Source: Pseudomonas saxonica (GTDB taxonomy: Bacteria > Pseudomonadota > Gammaproteobacteria > Pseudomonadales > Pseudomonadaceae). From it: DNA of 64,000 bases. Both the position numbers and the translations under genes were made by a program. Shown here in pieces: positions 42,085 through 53,553 of the stretch; position 1 is the first letter of the stretch; each line of letters starts with the position of its first letter. The notes beneath the pieces are model-generated. The model saw nothing but the letters and a program-made list of their open reading frames with translations. It did no database searches and had not been told where the DNA came from. The stretch lies in NCBI RefSeq assembly GCF_007858365.1, contig NZ_VFIO01000008.1, positions 1 through 64,000 on the forward strand, in the 5' to 3' direction.

Positions 42085-43189
42085 GGGCAACCACAGGTTG
42101 CTCAGTGCCGAGCACGGCGTGGTAATGAATGAGCAGGTCCTGTACGACACGATCCCAGGAGTAATGCCGCTCGGCATGCTGGCGTGCCAGACGGCCGTGC
42201 TGCACCGGGCCGTGGGTGAACAGCTCACGCACTGCATCGGCCATCGCTTGCGGGTTGTTCGGCTGGCACAGAAGGCCCACTTCATCGTGTACCAGCTCGC
42301 TGAATGCACCGGCGTCGACGGCGACCACCGGAATGCCACTGGCCATGGCTTCAAGAATCACCAAGCCAAAAGTTTCCTGATCGCCGGCATGCACCAATGC
42401 ATCGGCGCTGGCCATATAGCGCGCCACCTGTGCGCCTGGGCAAAAATGATCGACAACGGTCACGTTATCCGGCACCTGTGACGGCATTTGCGAGCCGACC
42501 AGCAAGAGATGCCAGGCTTTACCGAGATTGCGCATGCAATCCAGCAGGACGTGCAGATTTTTCTCTCTGGAGCCTCGCCCGGCAAAAATCAGCAAGTGGG
42601 TGTCTGGATCTATGCCTAGCTCGGCGCGCAAGTCGGGATCCCTGTGTTGGGGGTTAAACGTCTGTAAATCGACGCCCAGTGCTTGTACGAACACATTGTC
42701 GACGCCCAGCTCGATCAATTTATTTGCCATGATCTGGCTCGGGGCCAGCACCCGGTCAAAATTTCTGTACAGGCGGCTGACATACGCTTCAGCGTTGGGG
42801 GTCAACCAGTTGCCCATGCGGTTGCGTACCAGCAGTGGCAAATCCGAGTGATAAAACCCGATGACCGGGACGTCTAGCTGACGGCGCGCATCCAGTGCAG
42901 CCCATGCGGTGAGGTAGGGGTCGCCAACTTCGATCACGTCGGGTTTCAGGCCTTGCAAAATATTGCACCAGGGCGCCAAACGGATCGGGAAGCGAAAGCC
43001 GTTGCCAAAGGGCAGGACGGGGGAGGGAACCTGATAAATACCATCCTGAACGGTGCGGTCGCTGCCCGGTATCAAAAGGCTGTGCCGGATCCCTGGCAAG
43101 CGGCTCAGGCGTCGGTGTTTGGCATCCAGGTAAGTGCGCACACCGCCACTGGCGGGTGCGTAGAACATCGTGATGTCAGCAATATGCAC
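42077..43189 (-). CDS. Glycosyltransferase, GT4 family
   Basis: The 370-residue GT-B protein has a Gly-rich N-terminal acceptor loop (MFYAPASGGVRTYLDAK), linker segments such as VIEVGDPYLTAWAAL, and the GT4 nucleotide-sugar site: FAGRGSREKNLHVLLD, then HAGDQETFGLVILEAMASGIPVVAVDAGAFSELV with the E-x7-E motif. The sugar donor and acceptor are not known. It is co-directional with, and overlaps, the DUF2334 gene. No other polysaccharide genes are nearby. Confidence 0.9.
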   Translation of the reverse strand: MHIADITMFYAPASGGVRTYLDAKHRRLSRLPGIRHSLLIPGSDRTVQDGIYQVPSPVLPFGNGFRFPIRLAPWCNILQGLKPDVIEVGDPYLTAWAALDARRQLDVPVIGFYHSDLPLLVRNRMGNWLTPNAEAYVSRLYRNFDRVLAPSQIMANKLIELGVDNVFVQALGVDLQTFNPQHRDPDLRAELGIDPDTHLLIFAGRGSREKNLHVLLDCMRNLGKAWHLLLVGSQMPSQVPDNVTVVDHFCPGAQVARYMASADALVHAGDQETFGLVILEAMASGIPVVAVDAGAFSELVHDEVGLLCQPNNPQAMADAVRELFTHGPVQHGRLARQHAERHYSWDRVVQDLLIHYHAVLGTEQPVVAHV

Positions 43190-43323
43190 GGCCTTGAATC
43201 CTTTGAATATCCAGCGTCCTGAGGGGTGCCCTTATTGGATGATAGATGTTCGCAAGTTTTTGGCCGGTCAAAATGCCGCTTGACTGCTCATGACGCAGTC
43301 AAGCGGTGTGCTGCGAGGCGTGA

Positions 43324-45213
43324 TCAGATGCGGAAACTGCCCACCAGTTGCTTGAGGCGCGCGGCTTGCTGCTCCAGATCCGTGCAGGCTCTGAGGGTGG
43401 ACTGAAGATTTTCAACGCCTTCCTGATTCAGCGTGTTGATTTCAGTAATGTCCATATTGATGGACTCAACCACTGACGTCTGCTCTTCGGTGGCGGTCGC
43501 GACAGACTGATTCATGCCATCAATCTCGCCAATGCGTTGGGTCACACTGACCAGACGTTCGCCTGCGCTATTGGCGATCACCACGCTGTCCTGGCTGTGG
43601 CGCTGACTTTGCTCCATGGTGCTGACCGACTCCCGCGCGCTGATCTGTAACTCTTCAATCATGCTTTGCACTTGCTGGGCCGACTCCTGGGTGCGGTGCG
43701 CAAGGTTGCGCACTTCGTCTGCGACCACGGCAAAGCCACGCCCGGCTTCGCCTGCACGGGCTGCCTCAATGGCGGCATTGAGCGCCAACAGGTTGGTTTG
43801 TTGAGAAATGCTGGTGATCACTTCAAGGATTTGCCCGATATTGACCGTCTTGGCATTCAACGACTCGATATGGCTGCTGGAAGTGGCGAGCAACTGCGAC
43901 AGCTGCTGCATCGACCCGATGCTGCGCTCAACCACCTGCTGGCCTTCTTCAGCCAGGCCGCGCGCATCGCTGGCTTGATGTGACGCTTGAGCTGCGTTGC
44001 GGGCAATTTCCTGCGCCGCAGCACCCAGCTCATTGATAGCGGCTGCGACGCTGTTGGTGCGGCTGGCTTGCTCATCAGAGTTGAGCAGCGATGAGTTGGA
44101 GGCGCTGACAACGCGGATGGCCACTTCGTTGACTTGCTGGGTTGCCGACGACACTTGAGTCATGGAGGTGTGAATGCGTTCTACAAAACGGTTGAACGCA
44201 TTCCCCAGCGTGCCGAATTCGTCATTGGACTCGATGCTCAGGCGGCGGGTCAGATCGCCTTCGCCCTCGGCAATGTTTTGCATGGCGCGGGTCATCACGT
44301 GCAGCGGTTGCATCAGCAGGCGGATCAGCAAGCCAAGCAGGGCAATGATCGAAATCACGGCAACGGCTGTGGCAATGATCGCTGAAGTGCGGAAAGTACT
44401 CAGTGCTGCAAAGGCCTGATCTTTATCGATCGACAGGCCGATGTACCAATTGACCGTACCCAGCCCTTTGATCGGCGCAAAGGTCACAATTCGGGGGCTG
44501 CCGTTTAGCTGGGTCTCACTGATTTGAATGCTGATTGGCGGGGTGTTATCCGGGTAAATGTCGGCCAGGTTCTGAGTGATCAGGGATTTGTCCGGGTGAG
44601 CCAGAATTTTCCCGTCAGCGTTGATCAAGAAGGCGTAGCCCATGCCGTTGAAGTTCAGGGCGTTGATGGTATCGCTGATGGTTTGCAGGTTCAGATCCGC
44701 GCCCGCCACGCCTAGGGTTTGACCGGCTTTTTTCACCGCGGCGCCAATTGAAATAATCATCTGCCCGGTGACAACGTCTATAAAGGGTTCGGTCAGGCTT
44801 GCCGTATTGCTGTTCAGTGCGCCTTTGTACCAAAGCCGGGTGCGCGGGTCGAAGCCCTCCGGCATCTTGCTGTCGGGGCGCATGGTAAAGCCGCCTTGAT
44901 TGTCGCCATAGTAAACGGCCATAAAGGTACTGCTCAGCGCCTTCTGCTCAAGCAGGCTGGCCAGTTGGGCAGGTTCAGGGTTGATGGCAATGGACTCGGC
45001 AAGGTTTTCAACCAGCAGGGTGCGTCCACCCAGCCATGTCTGAATATTGTTGGCCGTCACGCTGCCCATTTCATGCAGATAACTGTTGAGGTTGTTGCTG
45101 ATGGCGTTGCGCTGCAGATAGTCGTTGTACACCGTAAAGAGCGAAAACGCGGCGATCACGATCAAGGACGCGGCAAGCAGGATCTTGTGGCTGAAACGAA
45201 GGTTTTTATTCAT
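43324..45213 (-). CDS. Methyl-accepting chemotaxis protein (PctA-like, dCache)
   Basis: The 629-residue chemoreceptor has an N-terminal membrane span (KILLAASLIVIAAFSLF), a periplasmic double Cache domain (about 35-275) with the amino-acid-binding-like pattern seen in PctA (TMRPDSKMPEGFDPRTRLWYKGAL, GMGYAFLINADGKILAHPDKSL), a second span near 280-305, HAMP, and the signalling hairpin with the tip ITSISQQTNLLALNAAIEAARAGEAGRGFAVVADEVRNLA. It most resembles amino-acid receptors of Pseudomonas. The start at 45213 matches that family; the ribosome site is weak. It has no CheR-binding pentapeptide at the end. Confidence 0.9.
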   Translation of the reverse strand: MNKNLRFSHKILLAASLIVIAAFSLFTVYNDYLQRNAISNNLNSYLHEMGSVTANNIQTWLGGRTLLVENLAESIAINPEPAQLASLLEQKALSSTFMAVYYGDNQGGFTMRPDSKMPEGFDPRTRLWYKGALNSNTASLTEPFIDVVTGQMIISIGAAVKKAGQTLGVAGADLNLQTISDTINALNFNGMGYAFLINADGKILAHPDKSLITQNLADIYPDNTPPISIQISETQLNGSPRIVTFAPIKGLGTVNWYIGLSIDKDQAFAALSTFRTSAIIATAVAVISIIALLGLLIRLLMQPLHVMTRAMQNIAEGEGDLTRRLSIESNDEFGTLGNAFNRFVERIHTSMTQVSSATQQVNEVAIRVVSASNSSLLNSDEQASRTNSVAAAINELGAAAQEIARNAAQASHQASDARGLAEEGQQVVERSIGSMQQLSQLLATSSSHIESLNAKTVNIGQILEVITSISQQTNLLALNAAIEAARAGEAGRGFAVVADEVRNLAHRTQESAQQVQSMIEELQISARESVSTMEQSQRHSQDSVVIANSAGERLVSVTQRIGEIDGMNQSVATATEEQTSVVESINMDITEINTLNQEGVENLQSTLRACTDLEQQAARLKQLVGSFRI

Positions 45214-45403
45214 GGCTTGAAGAATCCGCAAAGAAAAATGTAATGCCAACACCCTGGAAAAAAGCGCACTGTCTGAACCGCCGCCAAAATCGGAGGCGAG
45301 ATTTGTCGGTGGCGAGTTTATCCGTACAAAATCCGTTTTTTTCTGGTCTAGCATTAACGTTATATCGACGCTGGATCGCGAAAGATTAATAAAAGGTGGC
45401 AAT

Positions 45404-46879
45404 ATGCCTGACTCGTCTTCTCTTCAACTTGGCGCTGACCTTGCCGGTCAGCCGATTGCTCAATCGTTGCGCCTGGCAAATCGTCACGGTTTGATCGCGG
45501 GGGCCACCGGGACGGGTAAAACCGTCACCCTTCAACGCTTGGCTGAACAGTTCAGTGATGCCGGAGTGGCCGTATTTGCCGCTGACATAAAGGGCGACCT
45601 GTGTGGGCTGGGTGCAGCGGGCAACCCGCAGGGCAAAATCGCCGAGCGCATAGGCACAATGCCGTGGCTCAACTATCAGCCTAAGGCGTATCCGGTAACG
45701 TTGTGGGACATAGCCGGTAAAACGGGTCATCCATTGCGTACAACATTGAGCGAAATGGGGCCGTTATTGCTGGGCAGTCTGCTGGAATTGACCGATAGCC
45801 AGCAGTCGGCACTGTATGCAGCCTTCAAAGTGGCTGATCGTGAAGGGTTGTTGCTGCTGGATTTAAAAGATCTCAAAGCCTTGCTTAATCATCTGCGTGA
45901 CAACCCTGAAGTGTTGGGCGACGACGCGGCCTTGATGACTACGGGGTCTAGTCAAGCGTTGTTGCGTCGCCTCTCAACACTTGAGCAGCAGGGTGCTGAG
46001 GCACTGTTTGGTGAGCCTGCTCTGCAACTTGAGGACATTCTGCAACCTGCCAGCGATGGTCGCGGTCGGATTCACCTGCTCGACGCCAGTCGCCTGGTGC
46101 ATGAAGCGCCCAAGGTGTATGCCACCTTCCTGTTGTGGCTATTGGCTGAGCTTTTTGAGCAGTTGCCAGAGCGCGGCGATGCCGATAAACCTTTGCTGGC
46201 GCTGTTTTTTGACGAGGCCCATTTGCTCTTTGCCGGAACGCCCAAGGCGTTACAAGACCGTCTGGAACAAGTGGTTCGGTTGATACGCTCCAAAGGAGTC
46301 GGGGTTTATTTTGTCACGCAGTCGCCCGCGGATTTGCCCGATGCCGTGCTTGCCCAGTTGGGTTTGCGTATTCAGCATGGGCTGCGGGCGTTCACGGCCA
46401 AGGAACAAAAGTCGCTGAAGGCTGTGGCAGAAGGGTTTCGCCCTAATCCGGCGTTCGATGCGTTGGCGGTACTGACCGAGCTGGGCACGGGCGAGGCATT
46501 GGTCGGCATGCTTGAGGAAAAAGGTACACCGGCCATGGTGCAGCGGGTAATGATTGCGCCGCCGCAGTCGCGAATCGGCCCGCTGACGGAAGCAGAACGC
46601 GCTGCGCTCATAGCGACCTCGCCCCTGCAAGGGCGCTACGACAAACCGATTGATCGGGAGTCGGCCTATGAAGTGCTCATGGCTCGCAAGGGCCAGGCAC
46701 CACAAAACGCTGAACCGTCCAAGTCCGAGCCGGGGCTTCTTGATCAGGCGGGGGCCTTTCTGGGTACCACGGCGGGCAAGGCATTGCAGTCAATGGCGCG
46801 TCAGGCTGCGAGTCAGATGGGCCGACAATTGGTACGTGGCTTAATGGGGTCGCTATTGGGCGGCAGCAAGCGTAAATAA
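45404..46879 (+). CDS. yjgR: HerA-like ATPase of the YjgR/DUF853 family
   Basis: The 491-residue P-loop ATPase has Walker A GATGTGKT (near residue 33), Walker B LLALFFDEAH (near 265) and the HerA-type sensor VYFVTQSPADLPDAVLAQLG. The tail is Ser/Gln/Gly-rich. Archaeal HerA partners NurA in DNA end resection, but the bacterial DUF853 branch is uncharacterised and no NurA gene is adjacent. It is monocistronic between a divergent chemoreceptor and convergent dciA. Confidence 0.87.
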   Translation: MPDSSSLQLGADLAGQPIAQSLRLANRHGLIAGATGTGKTVTLQRLAEQFSDAGVAVFAADIKGDLCGLGAAGNPQGKIAERIGTMPWLNYQPKAYPVTLWDIAGKTGHPLRTTLSEMGPLLLGSLLELTDSQQSALYAAFKVADREGLLLLDLKDLKALLNHLRDNPEVLGDDAALMTTGSSQALLRRLSTLEQQGAEALFGEPALQLEDILQPASDGRGRIHLLDASRLVHEAPKVYATFLLWLLAELFEQLPERGDADKPLLALFFDEAHLLFAGTPKALQDRLEQVVRLIRSKGVGVYFVTQSPADLPDAVLAQLGLRIQHGLRAFTAKEQKSLKAVAEGFRPNPAFDALAVLTELGTGEALVGMLEEKGTPAMVQRVMIAPPQSRIGPLTEAERAALIATSPLQGRYDKPIDRESAYEVLMARKGQAPQNAEPSKSEPGLLDQAGAFLGTTAGKALQSMARQAASQMGRQLVRGLMGSLLGGSKRK

Positions 46880-46921
46880 TCCATCGCTGCGCATGTTGCT
46901 GGTTATCGCAGGGCGCGTCCC

Positions 46922-47389
46922 TCAGGTCTGTGAGGAGCCTTTGGGCTTGGCGTGACTGGCCAGCCGCTCAAGGGCGGCTCGCAACGCCGGGTCGCTGATG
47001 CCATCGGCTGTCGCCTGAATGGTCTGGCCTGCATCGACTGAAAGGTCGAGTGTATGGCCGGCCACTTTGGCCTGCACTGTTGGCGGCTGCACTTTGAAGA
47101 GAATGCGGGTCAGGCTGGCGAATTCGTCAAATGCCTGAAGTTGGCGCTGCAAACGCTTTTGCTGATAACGCAGGCGAGTGGCCCAATGTCCGTCAGTCAC
47201 GATTAGCAAAAGACTGCCTTCACGCCATGAAGCCACGTGACAATGTTCGCGGGCAGCCGGCTGTAATTGGCTTTCAAGCAGGCGCTGCAAGTGCGCCAGA
47301 CGCTTTGCGTGGCCAAAAATAGCTTTTAGAGGCTTGGCCTCGCGCAGCAGAACGGAGGGTGCCCGTGCCGGGTGTGGGCGAAATGCCAT
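46922..47389 (-). CDS. dciA: DUF721 protein, DciA-type helicase loader
   Basis: DciA loads the replicative helicase DnaB in the many bacteria that lack DnaC. The 155-residue protein has the DUF721 core: PLKAIFGHAKRLAHLQRLLESQLQPAAREHCHVASWREGSLLLIVTDGHWATRLRYQQKRLQRQL, then a poorly conserved tail. The ATG at 47389 with AGGTG is the usual start. It is divergent from secA, the same neighbourhood as PA4405-secA in P. aeruginosa. Confidence 0.88.
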   Translation of the reverse strand: MAFRPHPARAPSVLLREAKPLKAIFGHAKRLAHLQRLLESQLQPAAREHCHVASWREGSLLLIVTDGHWATRLRYQQKRLQRQLQAFDEFASLTRILFKVQPPTVQAKVAGHTLDLSVDAGQTIQATADGISDPALRAALERLASHAKPKGSSQT

Positions 47390-47697
47390 GTGCAGACACC
47401 TGATAGAACAGAGCCGCAATCTTAGCAGAAACCACCCGAATCACTCGTCATGCTCAGGGCTTGATGAAGAATATTTGTGAAATCAATGAGTAACTTATGC
47501 GTTTGATGGGTTGAAGTTCAGCCAAAAGGCCTTATTTTAGAGAGGCCCCGTCACAACGCTGCACCAGTATCGTGGAATAACGCCACTTTCCTCACCGACG
47601 TTTCCGGGTAGAATGCTCGCTCGCATGCGGCCATCAGGGCTGCTCGGGCGACTCACGGGGCCGCCCTCCATCCCTATGTGTGGAAGATCCTGCCGAT
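47390..47697. other. Gap between divergent dciA and secA
   Basis: No gene is seen in these 308 bases. A possible -10 for secA (TAGAAT, 47609-47614) has TTTCCT 16 nt upstream. A short inverted repeat GGCCT...AGGCC (around 47530-47544) is also present. Other structure, including any secretion-responsive leader, is not evident. Confidence 0.4.
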
Positions 47698-50451
<2,754 letters not shown>

Positions 50452-50478
50452 CGCTCGCTTCAACTGCTGAAACACCTG

Positions 50479-50511
50479 CGCCGCGACCGGCATTAGCCGT
50501 CGCGGCGTTTT
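50479..50511 (+). terminator. Terminator after secA
   Basis: CGCCGCGAC (50479-50487) pairs with GTCGCGGCG (50499-50507) and is followed by TTTT. Confidence 0.85.
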
Positions 50512-50567
50512 ACCATTGAATTCCCGCCCCTTTGTGGCGGCGCATAGAACTTTTTGAGGAGCGCGTC

Positions 50568-51785
50568 ATGGCTGTTGGTCTTGGTCCTTTGCCTACTTTG
50601 CACCCGGTAGCCGGTTTTGAGCTGGGTATCGCTTCAGCCGGTATCAAGCGTGTGGGTCGCAAGGACGTGGTGGTGATGCGTTGCGCCGAAGGTTCCAGCG
50701 TGGCTGGGGTGTTCACACTGAATGCCTTTTGCGCTGCGCCTGTGATTCTGGCCAAACAACGTGTACAAGGCCCGATTCGCTATTTGCTGACCAACACTGG
50801 CAATGCCAACGCGGGCACAGGCGAGCCAGGTCTGGTGGCTGCAACCCGCACTTGTGCCAAATTGGCTGAGCTGGCGGGCGTAGATGCCAGCGCGGTACTG
50901 CCGTATTCCACGGGCGTAATCGGCGAGCCATTGCCGGTCGAGAAGATCGAAGGGGCCTTGCAAGCAGCCCTGGATGATTTGTCCGAGAACAACTGGGCGC
51001 AAGCGGCCACCGGTATCATGACCACCGACACCCTGCCTAAAGGTGCCAGCCGTCAGTTCGAGCACGAGGGTGTGACCATCACTGTGACGGGTATCAGTAA
51101 GGGCGCGGGCATGATTCGACCTAACATGGCGACCATGCTGGGCTATATCGCAACCGACGCTAAAGTATCCCGCGAGGTGCTGCAAAACCTGCTGCTCGAC
51201 GGCGCTAACAAGTCCTTCAACCGCATCACGATCGATGGCGACACCTCGACCAACGATTGCTGCATGTTGATCGCCACGGGCAAAGCAGCGCTGCCTGAAA
51301 TCACCGAAGCCAATGGCCTGCTGTTCAACGCACTCAAGCAAGCGGTATTGGACGTGTGCATGGACGTGGCTCAAGCGATCGTGCGAGACGGCGAAGGTGC
51401 GACCAAGTTTGTGACCGTTGAAGTGAATGGCGGCGGTAACCATCAGGAATGCCTGGACGTGGGTTACACCGTGGCCCATTCGCCATTGATCAAGACTGCA
51501 CTGTTTGCCTCCGATCCGAACTGGGGTCGTATTCTGGCGGCTGTGGGCCGTGCCGGTGTGCCTGATCTGGATGTCAGCAAAATTGACGTGTTCCTGGGTG
51601 AGGTGTGCATCGCCAGCGGCGGCGCGCGCTCGGCCACTTACACTGAGGAGCAGGGGTCGGCCGTGATGGCTCGTGAAGAAATCACGATCCGTATCGAGTT
51701 GGGCCGTGGCGATTGCAGTGAGACTATTTGGACCACAGACTTGTCTCATGAATACGTGAAAATCAACGCCGAATACCGTACCTAA
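50568..51785 (+). CDS. argJ: Arginine biosynthesis bifunctional protein ArgJ
   Basis: ArgJ transfers the acetyl group from N-acetylornithine to glutamate and, in bifunctional forms, also uses acetyl-CoA, thus running the cyclic arginine pathway. The 405-residue precursor cleaves itself at the conserved ATMLG motif (PNMATMLGYIATDA), where Thr becomes the nucleophile of the beta chain. Other features are TGIMTTDTLPKGA, GDTSTNDCC and NWGRILAAVGRAG. The ATG at 50568 has a strong GAGGAG site. The secA-argJ order is the one seen across Pseudomonas. Confidence 0.96.
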   Translation: MAVGLGPLPTLHPVAGFELGIASAGIKRVGRKDVVVMRCAEGSSVAGVFTLNAFCAAPVILAKQRVQGPIRYLLTNTGNANAGTGEPGLVAATRTCAKLAELAGVDASAVLPYSTGVIGEPLPVEKIEGALQAALDDLSENNWAQAATGIMTTDTLPKGASRQFEHEGVTITVTGISKGAGMIRPNMATMLGYIATDAKVSREVLQNLLLDGANKSFNRITIDGDTSTNDCCMLIATGKAALPEITEANGLLFNALKQAVLDVCMDVAQAIVRDGEGATKFVTVEVNGGGNHQECLDVGYTVAHSPLIKTALFASDPNWGRILAAVGRAGVPDLDVSKIDVFLGEVCIASGGARSATYTEEQGSAVMAREEITIRIELGRGDCSETIWTTDLSHEYVKINAEYRT

Positions 51786-51876
51786 GTCGTCTCGACATGA
51801 CGGGCCATTCTGTTGAGTCTGTATGACTGGCCCGTATGTAAACCCGACGATCGACCTGACTGGAGGAAGCAAAAGA

Positions 51877-52827
51877 GTGAAACGAGTTCATGTGGCTGCG
51901 GCCGTTATCCGAGGCACAGACGGCAAAATTCTGATCGCTCGTCGCGCTGACGCTCAGCATCAAGGCGGTTTGTGGGAATTTCCGGGTGGCAAAGTTGAAG
52001 CGGGCGAATCGGTAGAAGCTGCGCTTGCGCGCGAGCTGCAAGAAGAGCTGGGCATTTTAGTGAGCGCTGCGCGGCCTTTGATCAAGGTTCAGCACGATTA
52101 CCCGGATAAGCAGGTGTTGCTGGATGTTTGGGAGGTCTCGGCCTTTACCGGCGAGCCTCGAGGTGTTGAAGGCCAGCCACTGGCCTGGGTGTCTGCGCGC
52201 GACTTGCCTGGCTATGAATTCCCGGCGGCCAATCAGCCGATTGTGGCGGCTGCCCGTTTGCCCGATCAGTATTTGATCACGCCGGACGGGCTGGAAACGC
52301 CTGAGCTTTTGCGCGGTTTGCAGAAGGCCATCGCGGGCGGCATCAAACTGGTTTCGTTACGCGCACCCAACGGTTATGACCCTAAATACCGCGACTTGGC
52401 GGTGGATGCGACCGGGCTGTGCGCAGGCAAGGCTCAGTTGATGCTCAAAGGGCCGTTTGAGTGGCTGGGGGATTTTCCTTCCGCAGGCTGGCACGTAACG
52501 GCTGATCAATTACGCAAGTACGCCGCCAAAGGTCGTCCTCTTGCAAAAGATCGCTGGTTGGCAGCGTCTTGCCATAGCGCTGAAGAACTGGCGTTGGCTG
52601 AGCAAATGGATGTGGATTTCGTGACGCTTTCGCCCGTGTTGCCGACCCAAACTCATCCTGATGCGCAGCCATTGGGCTGGCAGCAGGCGCAGCAACTGAT
52701 CGCGAACTTCAGCAGGCCAGTGTTTCTGTTGGGTGGCCTGGGCCCTGATGATCGTCAACAGGCGTGGCAGGTGGGTGCTCAGGGGGTAGCCGGGATCCGC
52801 GCATTCTGGCCACAGAATCAGGGCTGA
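51877..52827 (+). CDS. mutT: MutT-type Nudix hydrolase fused to a ThiE-like domain
   Basis: The 316-residue protein has an N-terminal Nudix domain that hydrolyses 8-oxo-dGTP in MutT proteins; the Nudix box is complete (GGKVEAGESVEAALARELQEELGI, residues ~37-60). Its C-terminal half (about 140-316) is a thiamine-phosphate-synthase-like TIM barrel (LLRGLQKAIAGGIKLVSLRAPN, DFVTLSPVLPTQTHP, LLGGLGPDDRQQAWQVGAQGVAGIRAFW). The fusion is common in pseudomonads and the barrel is thought not to make thiamine. It starts at GTG with GGAGGA upstream. Confidence 0.9.
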   Translation: MKRVHVAAAVIRGTDGKILIARRADAQHQGGLWEFPGGKVEAGESVEAALARELQEELGILVSAARPLIKVQHDYPDKQVLLDVWEVSAFTGEPRGVEGQPLAWVSARDLPGYEFPAANQPIVAAARLPDQYLITPDGLETPELLRGLQKAIAGGIKLVSLRAPNGYDPKYRDLAVDATGLCAGKAQLMLKGPFEWLGDFPSAGWHVTADQLRKYAAKGRPLAKDRWLAASCHSAEELALAEQMDVDFVTLSPVLPTQTHPDAQPLGWQQAQQLIANFSRPVFLLGGLGPDDRQQAWQVGAQGVAGIRAFWPQNQG

Positions 52828-52836
52828 TGCATTTGT

Positions 52837-52960
52837 TGTAGCCGCTGACGAGGTACGAAGGCTGCGATCCGGCGGCAAGGCCGTCGTAAAGCCTGGCACG
52901 CCGAGGTGTTCCATTGTGCGAACGCTTCGCGCGCGATCGCAGCCTTCGGCAGCGGCTACA
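52837..52960 (+). repeat. MITE-like inverted-repeat element, copy 5
   Basis: The left end TGTAGCCGCTGACGAGGTAC and right end CCTTCGGCAGCGGCTACA partly mirror each other. It fills nearly all the space between the MutT-type and the convergent adenosyltransferase genes and may serve as a 3'-end structure for both. Confidence 0.8.
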
Positions 52961-52975
52961 GGCTTTAACTATTTA

Positions 52976-53551
52976 TTAAGGTTTTGCTGCGGCCTGCCAG
53001 AGTATTTCTGCAATACCCTGGCGCCTGGCAATCAGCCTCGCCGCTACAAACAGCAAGTCTGACAGTCGGTTGATGTACGCCAAGCCCACACCGGCCAACG
53101 GTTCCAACGCATTTAGCTGCTGGCATCGCCGCTCAGCGCTGCGTGCCACGCTTCGGCACACATGGGCTTGGGCAATCAGGCTGGAGCCTCCAGGCAGAAT
53201 AAAATTCTCCAGTGGCCCCACTTCTTCGTTCCAACGATCAATCACCGCTTCCAGTCGTTCAATCTCATGGTTGTCGAGCGCCTGATACACCGGCATGGCC
53301 AACTCGCCGCCGAGGTCAAACAGTCGATGCTGGCAGGGCTCCAGTACCTCGATCAACTCGTTCAATCCCGGGAATTCAGCGCTCTGTTCGACGAGTCCTG
53401 CCAGTAGCAAACCCACTTGGCTATTGAGTGTGTCGACTTCGCCAATGGCTTCTACCCGCGGATGATCCTTGGGCACGCGGCGGCCGTCACCCAGGCCGGT
53501 TTCACCTTTGTCGCCGGTGCGGGTGTAAATCTTCGATAAGCGAAAGCCCAT
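52976..53551 (-). CDS. PduO-type cob(I)alamin adenosyltransferase
   Basis: The enzyme attaches the adenosyl group of ATP to cob(I)alamin. The 191-residue protein has the N-terminal ATP motif YTRTGDKGETGLGDGRRVPKDHPR, VEAIGEVDTLNSQVGL, and the helical core with FILPGGSSLIAQAHVCRSVARSAERR and YINRLSDLLF. Length is normal. It starts 2 nt after the sensor kinase stop, so the two are translated from one transcript; the functional link is not clear. Confidence 0.95.
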   Translation of the reverse strand: MGFRLSKIYTRTGDKGETGLGDGRRVPKDHPRVEAIGEVDTLNSQVGLLLAGLVEQSAEFPGLNELIEVLEPCQHRLFDLGGELAMPVYQALDNHEIERLEAVIDRWNEEVGPLENFILPGGSSLIAQAHVCRSVARSAERRCQQLNALEPLAGVGLAYINRLSDLLFVAARLIARRQGIAEILWQAAAKP

Positions 53552-53553
53552 GG

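Noticed and set aside
47500..47697. SecM-like arrest peptide upstream of secA
   Set aside because: No open frame with a signal peptide and arrest motif precedes secA in this gap.
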